Assembly: GCA_963832245.1 (NCBI GenBank)
Contig: CAWHTG010000001.1
Location: 1 to 64,000, forward strand
Direction of reading: 5' to 3'
DNA from: JABDBE01 sp963832245
Lineage (GTDB): Bacteria; Acidobacteriota; Terriglobia; Terriglobales; Acidobacteriaceae
DNA: 64,000 bases
A model generated the notes under the pieces. That model made no database searches. It was not told where the DNA came from and saw only the letters and a program-made list of their open reading frames with translations. Each line of letters opens with the position of its first letter. Position 1 is the first letter of the stretch. The translations under genes were made by a program, and so were the position numbers. Positions 59,663 through 64,000 of the stretch are shown in pieces.

Positions 59663-59787
59663 GGCGCCGGCATATCGTCCGCATGCAAAACGGCTCGCCG
59701 CTTCAGCTTCGCTTAATCTTTAATTTACGAACATCTAGCTGTTGTTAGCGGTCCTCCCCGCCAGGCTTTGCGGAGGGTCCGGCGTCG

Positions 59788-61251
59788 ATGATTTCGAAGC
59801 CAGCCCTCCGCGTCGCCGGTAAGCATCAAAGATCAAACTTCATGTCTGGTGATGAAATGGCAACTTTGAATTCAAGAGCTATCCGCAGAATGGCAGGCGC
59901 CAAGTCCGCGTTCGTGGCGTTGGCATTGGGTGCTGCCTTGACCGCATCGGCGCAGACCGCACCAAATCAGGTGGCCCCGGCGACCAGCCAGCAACAGAAC
60001 ATTCCGGGCAACGCTCCGCTCACGTTGACCTTGCAGGACGCGCTGGAGCGGGGGAAGAAGAACAATCCTGAATACCGCGCGGCAGTAACGGACTTCGGCG
60101 TGGCCAAACAAGACCGGGTGCAGAGCCGGGCGGCGCTGCTGCCTAGCGTGAATTACAACGCTGCATTTCTTTATACCGAGGGCAATGGCACTGCCTCTGC
60201 TCGCTTCATTGCCAACAATGGTGTGCACGAGTACATCAGCCAGGGCAATGTGCACGAGGATGTTTCGTTGGCCAATTTTGCGGATTATCGTCGAGCTGCG
60301 GCGGCTGAGGCCGTGGCCCGGGCGCGTTCGGAAATTGCCGCGCGGGGGCTGGTGGTGACCGTAGTGCAGGCTTACTACGGATTTGTGGTGGCGCAGCGGA
60401 AATACTCCACCGCGCAACGGGCCGCAACCGAAGCGCAGCGCTTCCTCGACATCAGCCAGATGCTGGAGCACGGCGGTGAGGTCGCGCACTCGGACGTCAT
60501 CAAGGCGCAGATTCAGACCAACCAGCAGCAGCGGGATTTGCAGGAAGCGGAACTGGAGATGAATCGCAGCCGGCTGGAGTTGGCAGTTCTGGTATTCCCC
60601 AATTTCCAGGAGAACTTTTCCGTCGTGGATGACCTACAGATGCCGGAGCCGTTGCCTTCGTTTCCGGAGATCGAGACTGCTGCTGCAAACAAGAATCCTG
60701 ATCTACGCGCAGCCCTGGCGGCGCTGCAACAAGCCAACCATGAGGTCACGGCGGCGTGGAACGGATTTTTGCCATCGCTCACCCTGGACTATTTTTATGG
60801 CATCGATTCAAATCACTACGCGGTGTACCAGACCGACCCAACGACCGGGTTGCAAGTCCGCAATCTTGGTTATGCAGCTACCGCTACATTGCAACTGCCA
60901 ATCTGGAATTGGGGCGCGAATCGCAGCAAGGTGAAGCAGGCGGACCTGCGGCGGCAGCAGGCGCGCGTGGAGCTGAGTTTTGCGCAGCGGCAATTGTTGG
61001 CTAAGATGCAGACGTTGTACAGTGAGGCGCAAACTGCGGGTTCGGAATTGGAATCGCTGAACCAATCGGCCGAACTGGCAGCGGATAGCCTTCGTCTGAC
61101 TACGATGCGCTATCAGGCGGGCGAATCCACCGTGCTGGAAGTCGTGGACGCGCAGAATACGTTGACCCAGGCGCGCAACGCCTTTAACGATGGGCAGGTG
61201 CGTTTTCGTGTTTCTATGGCAAACTTGCAAACGCTGACAGGAACCCTGTGA
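59788..61251 (+). CDS. TolC-family outer-membrane efflux protein
   Basis: 487 residues as an open frame. The most likely starts are ATG 59842 or 59857, just before the signal peptide (SAFVALALGAALTASAQ). Helical-barrel pattern of TolC/OprM proteins: PLTLTLQDALERGKKNNPEY, long coiled helices (EAVARARSEIAARGLVVTVV), and a second half repeating the pattern (LRAALAALQQANHEVTAAWN; RYQAGESTVLEVVDAQNTLT). It forms the outer-membrane channel of the tripartite pump encoded by the next two genes. Ribosome sites are weak for all starts. Confidence 0.92.
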   Translation: MISKPALRVAGKHQRSNFMSGDEMATLNSRAIRRMAGAKSAFVALALGAALTASAQTAPNQVAPATSQQQNIPGNAPLTLTLQDALERGKKNNPEYRAAVTDFGVAKQDRVQSRAALLPSVNYNAAFLYTEGNGTASARFIANNGVHEYISQGNVHEDVSLANFADYRRAAAAEAVARARSEIAARGLVVTVVQAYYGFVVAQRKYSTAQRAATEAQRFLDISQMLEHGGEVAHSDVIKAQIQTNQQQRDLQEAELEMNRSRLELAVLVFPNFQENFSVVDDLQMPEPLPSFPEIETAAANKNPDLRAALAALQQANHEVTAAWNGFLPSLTLDYFYGIDSNHYAVYQTDPTTGLQVRNLGYAATATLQLPIWNWGANRSKVKQADLRRQQARVELSFAQRQLLAKMQTLYSEAQTAGSELESLNQSAELAADSLRLTTMRYQAGESTVLEVVDAQNTLTQARNAFNDGQVRFRVSMANLQTLTGTL

Positions 61252-61330
61252 CGATTAGCCTATGCAACCTCGGCGCGAGAAGCAGTGGTTCTCGTATCGC
61301 CACCCTCTTCGCCAGGAATGGAAAGGGTTC

Positions 61331-61440
61331 TTTCGCCCCGCTGGGGCTTGGTCGGTTGTGGGGATTCACCCACGGCTTGCTTGGTCGGTTGTGGGGATTC
61401 ACCCACGGCTTGCGCCGTGGGCTGCATTCTTGCGCCGCTA
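61331..61440. repeat. CCCACGGC-type element with an internal 33-bp tandem duplication
   Basis: Starts TTTCGCCCCGCTGGGGC, then TTGGTCGGTTGTGGGGATTC and following bases to 61380 are repeated exactly at 61381-61413, and the element closes with GCCGTGGGCTGCATTCTTGC. Same family as 57231-57303. The duplication lies in the gap between the TolC gene and the membrane-fusion protein gene, inside an open frame that extends back from it. Confidence 0.85.
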
Positions 61441-61523
61441 TGCAGCTGTCTCTACGCGGTTCGGCCGTCTCCGGCAGTCTCGTGGGCTCTCCCCGGACGA
61501 GGGCGTCCGGGGCTACGTGGTTG

Positions 61524-62777
61524 ATGGCGGGGCTCGCCGTCTTGCTTGCACTGCTCTCAGGCTGCTCCAAGGAGCCTGCCGCGAAAGAGCCCGTCGTTCC
61601 CGTGCAGGTCGCTCCGGTCGAGAAGACCACGATCGAGCACACCGTGGTGGCGCAGGCGGTTTTATTTCCGCTGTCGCAGTCGGCGATTGTTCCGAAGATC
61701 AGTGCTCCGGTGAAAACTTTTCTGGTCAAGCGCGGGAGCCACGTGCGTGAAGGTGAGTTGCTGGCTGTGCTTGAACATCAGGACCTCGCAGCCGCAGCGC
61801 AGGATACAAAGGGCACGTACGATCAGGCGCAGGCTACGTACGAAATCAGCACTGCTGCCGATCTGCCGGCTGAGATGCAGAAGGCGCAACTCGAGGTGCA
61901 AGCTGCGCAGCAAATGCTGGACGCGCAGCAGAAGGTTTACGACAGCCGTCAGGAACTCTTTCAGCAGGGCGCGCTCCCGCGCAAGGAACTCGACCAATCC
62001 CGCGTGGACCTGACGCAAGCGCGCAACCAGTATGAGATCGCGCAAAAGCATTTGGAGGCGATGCAGGCGATTGGAAAGCAGCAGACCCTCAAGTCGGCAG
62101 CCGGGCAACTCGAATCCGCGAAAGGAAAGTATCTAGGCGCAACGGCGCAACTTGGCTACTCCGAGATTCGCAGTCCAATCAATGGGGTGATTGCCGACCG
62201 TCCTCTCTATCCCGGAGAGATGGCTGCTGCTGGAACTCCTTTACTGACCGTAATGGATATTTCCCAGGTCGTCGCCCGCGCCCACATTCCGCAGCAAGAT
62301 GCGGCATTGCTCAAGCTCGGAGACAAGGCGACTATCACGGCGCCGGGTGACGAGCCTGCAGACGGCACGATCACGGTGATCAGTCCGGCGCTCGATCCTA
62401 ACAGCACTACGGTCGAAGTCTGGGTTCAAGCGAAAAATCCCAAGCATCGGCTCAAGCCGGGTACGAGCGTACAGCTTTCTATGCTGGCGCAGACGATTCC
62501 AGACGCGTTGGTCATACCTGCGGCAAGCCTGCTCACGGCGGACGATGGAACTACTTCGGTGATGCTTGTAGGCTCTGACAACCGAGCTCACCAAAAGCCG
62601 GTCAAGACTGGAGTTCGCCAAGGCGACGACGTGCAGATTCTGGAAGGCGTGCAGGCTGGAGACCGCGTGGTGGCCTCTGGAGCTTACGGCTTGCCTGACA
62701 ATACTAAAATCCAGATCGAACCGCAGAAACCGCAAAGCGATTCGAACGAAAAGAAAAGCGGCGGAGAGGAAAAGTGA
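61524..62777 (+). CDS. RND membrane-fusion lipoprotein (HlyD/AcrA type)
   Basis: 417 residues from ATG 61524. The longer frame from 61248 is rejected because its first 90 residues are encoded by the palindromic element, whereas ATG 61524 starts a lipoprotein signal (MAGLAVLLALLSGCSKEPAA, Cys at position 15). Then: barrel-sandwich hybrid lipoyl domain split by a long coiled-coil hairpin (about 90-195: AQDTKGTYDQAQATYEISTA, EMQKAQLEVQAAQQMLDAQQ), RSPINGVIADRPLYPGEMAA, and a beta-barrel domain ending near 400. It links the inner pump to the TolC protein. The pump gene starts inside its stop codon. Confidence 0.93.
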   Translation: MAGLAVLLALLSGCSKEPAAKEPVVPVQVAPVEKTTIEHTVVAQAVLFPLSQSAIVPKISAPVKTFLVKRGSHVREGELLAVLEHQDLAAAAQDTKGTYDQAQATYEISTAADLPAEMQKAQLEVQAAQQMLDAQQKVYDSRQELFQQGALPRKELDQSRVDLTQARNQYEIAQKHLEAMQAIGKQQTLKSAAGQLESAKGKYLGATAQLGYSEIRSPINGVIADRPLYPGEMAAAGTPLLTVMDISQVVARAHIPQQDAALLKLGDKATITAPGDEPADGTITVISPALDPNSTTVEVWVQAKNPKHRLKPGTSVQLSMLAQTIPDALVIPAASLLTADDGTTSVMLVGSDNRAHQKPVKTGVRQGDDVQILEGVQAGDRVVASGAYGLPDNTKIQIEPQKPQSDSNEKKSGGEEK

Positions 62778-64000
62778 GTCAGCCAGAGAATTCATACTGG
62801 TTTTCGCACTACTCCAAGCCGGTGATCTTCCTGATCCTCACCGTAGCGCTGCTGGGCGCGTATCTTGCCTTTACCATTCCGGTTTCAGTTTTTCCGGAAA
62901 CGAATTTTCCGCGAATCTTGATTGCCGTCGATAACGGGGTGATGCCGATCGACCAGATGATGGTCACGATCACGCGGCCCTTAGAAGAGGCCGTGAACAG
63001 CGTCCCCGGGCTGCAGAACGTACGTTCCATTACCAGCCGCGGCTCGGCGGAGATCGATTTGTTCTTTGACTGGAACGTGGATATGTTCCAGACGCTGCAA
63101 TACGTGAATGCGGCGCTCTCGAGGGTTCAACCGGAACTTCCCTCCACTGCGACGGTGGTAGCGAACCGGATGACGTTTGCCAGTTTTCCGATCATAGGCT
63201 ACAGCTTGACGGCAGACACGGTGCCGCAAACGCAACTCTGGGAGATGGCGACTTACGAGATTAAGCCGCGGCTGAACCGGCTCGATGGTGTGTCCACTGT
63301 GCTCATACAAGGCGGACAGGTGCCGGAGTTTCACATCACGCCTGATCCCACGAAACTGCTCACGGCTAATGTCACGGTGACAGACATTCTGGATACCATG
63401 CGGCGGACCAACCTGATCGATTCACCCGGATTGTTCGAACGCAATCACCAATTGGTACTCGGATTGATCAGTGGCCAAGTTCGTACTCCAGAGCAGATCG
63501 CTAACGCAGTGGTCAAGACCACTCCGACTGGGATTCCGGTTCGCATCGGAGACATCGCAAGGGTGACGCGCGCGGTCAAGCCGGTGTACACCATCGTGAC
63601 TGCCAACGGAAAACCGTCTGTGTTGATCAACATCAACCGGCAGCCTGACAGCAATACGGTAGCCGTCGCCAATGAAGTCCACGCCGAGGTGGACCAGATA
63701 CAGAAGTCGCTTCCGCCGGGAATTCAGATTCGGCCGTTTTACGATCAGTCGGTCATTGTTGGCGATTCCATCAAAAGCGTGCGCGATGCCATTTTGCTGG
63801 GGCTCATTCTCGCTTCGATCATTCTGGTTGTGTTCCTGCGGGATTGGGGCACTTCGATCGTGGCCGGGCTGGTAATTCCCGTTACGATTTTGGTGACGTT
63901 TGCCGCGCTTAAACTTCTGCACCAAAGTTTCAATCTTATGACGTTGGGCGGGTTGGCCGCCGCCGTGGGGTTGGTGATCGACGACGCAATTGTGGTAGTG
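62774..64000 (+). CDS. RND efflux transporter, inner-membrane subunit (3' end outside window)
   Basis: The first 409 residues are visible. GTG 62774 overlaps the stop of the membrane-fusion gene by four bases (GTGA), with GGAGAGGAAA upstream. First transmembrane helix PVIFLILTVALLGAYLAFTI, then porter-domain sequence (VSVFPETNFPRILIAVDNGV, TITRPLEEAVNSVPGLQNVR, SRGSAEIDLFFDW). TM2-TM3 follow (ILLGLILASIILVVFLRDWG and GLVIPVTILVTFAAL). At the edge, GLAAAVGLVIDDAIVVV begins TM4 with the two Asp residues of the proton relay. Substrates (metals, drugs or lipids) are not predictable; the sequence reads closer to the hydrophobe/amphiphile-type than to CusA. Confidence 0.95.
   Translation, partial: MSQPENSYWFSHYSKPVIFLILTVALLGAYLAFTIPVSVFPETNFPRILIAVDNGVMPIDQMMVTITRPLEEAVNSVPGLQNVRSITSRGSAEIDLFFDWNVDMFQTLQYVNAALSRVQPELPSTATVVANRMTFASFPIIGYSLTADTVPQTQLWEMATYEIKPRLNRLDGVSTVLIQGGQVPEFHITPDPTKLLTANVTVTDILDTMRRTNLIDSPGLFERNHQLVLGLISGQVRTPEQIANAVVKTTPTGIPVRIGDIARVTRAVKPVYTIVTANGKPSVLININRQPDSNTVAVANEVHAEVDQIQKSLPPGIQIRPFYDQSVIVGDSIKSVRDAILLGLILASIILVVFLRDWGTSIVAGLVIPVTILVTFAALKLLHQSFNLMTLGGLAAAVGLVIDDAIVVV

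Noticed and set aside
61248..61523. N-terminal 92-residue extension of the membrane-fusion protein
   Set aside because: It is encoded mostly by a palindromic element with a tandem duplication, while a lipoprotein signal starts at 61524.
1..64000. CRISPR arrays, prophage, toxin-antitoxin or restriction systems
   Set aside because: I searched by eye for regularly spaced repeats and for typical family motifs and found none; the repeats present are irregularly dispersed palindromes.

Overview
The window is GC-rich bacterial DNA. The gene set points to Acidobacteriota, most likely class Terriglobia (inference): a two-unit MacB/FtsX-type permease of the acidobacterial duplicated orphan permease kind, a large BNR/sortilin-like secreted protein, YXWGXW and DUF6600 surface proteins, sedolisin (S53) proteases, an AsmA protein, a bactofilin, and many short palindromic repeats between genes and sometimes inside them. 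No plasmid, phage or CRISPR locus is visible. The window is mostly chromosomal housekeeping and surface genes with patches of decay.

Layout. 0-4 kb: the 5' part of a zinc-type dehydrogenase, a FecR/DUF6600 secreted protein, a small secreted helical protein and a three-BON-domain protein, all on the minus strand. 4.3-9.9 kb: a plus-strand signalling cluster (NarL-type regulator, receiver-only protein, AraC-type regulator, 1156-residue hybrid kinase with two kinase cores). 10-13.6 kb: a stress locus with clear decay: a frameshifted DUF3300 gene, PsiE-like protein, a 10-codon relic of a BON gene start, PRC-barrel protein, DUF2007 protein, groES followed by a GroEL with its middle deleted in frame, DUF2905 protein, and a 5' half of a tRNA-Arg gene. 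13.8-15.3 kb: a PilZ protein and an orphan Flp pilin. 15.6-20.6 kb: a sedolisin and the histidine-degradation pair hutU-hutI. 20.7-28.7 kb: an accessory stretch of secreted and unknown proteins with long intergenic gaps and several dispersed repeats. 29-45 kb: YXWGXW protein, PPK2, BNR protein, two related fibronectin-type proteins, AsmA, a methyltransferase, bactofilin, a second sedolisin and tRNA-Arg(ACG). 45-51 kb: AlkB, a diguanylate cyclase, a tandem PilZ protein, a response regulator and two overlapping HTH-only LuxR proteins. 51-57 kb: duplicated orphan permease, an IS1-like transposase relic, a trypsin-like protease and a fused membrane/spermidine-synthase-like protein. 57.4-64 kb: a two-component system followed by TolC, membrane-fusion and RND pump genes; the pump gene runs off the right edge.

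The best functional units are the histidine utilisation pair, the c-di-GMP theme (GGDEF protein with an intact inhibitory site, tandem PilZ protein, second PilZ protein), and the regulated tripartite efflux locus at the right end. The most unusual items are the internally deleted GroEL next to an intact groES, the half tRNA gene, two orphan Flp-type peptides with no tad genes nearby, repeat elements read in frame inside a protein, and a repeat that covers the hutI start. I found no convincing new multi-gene system.
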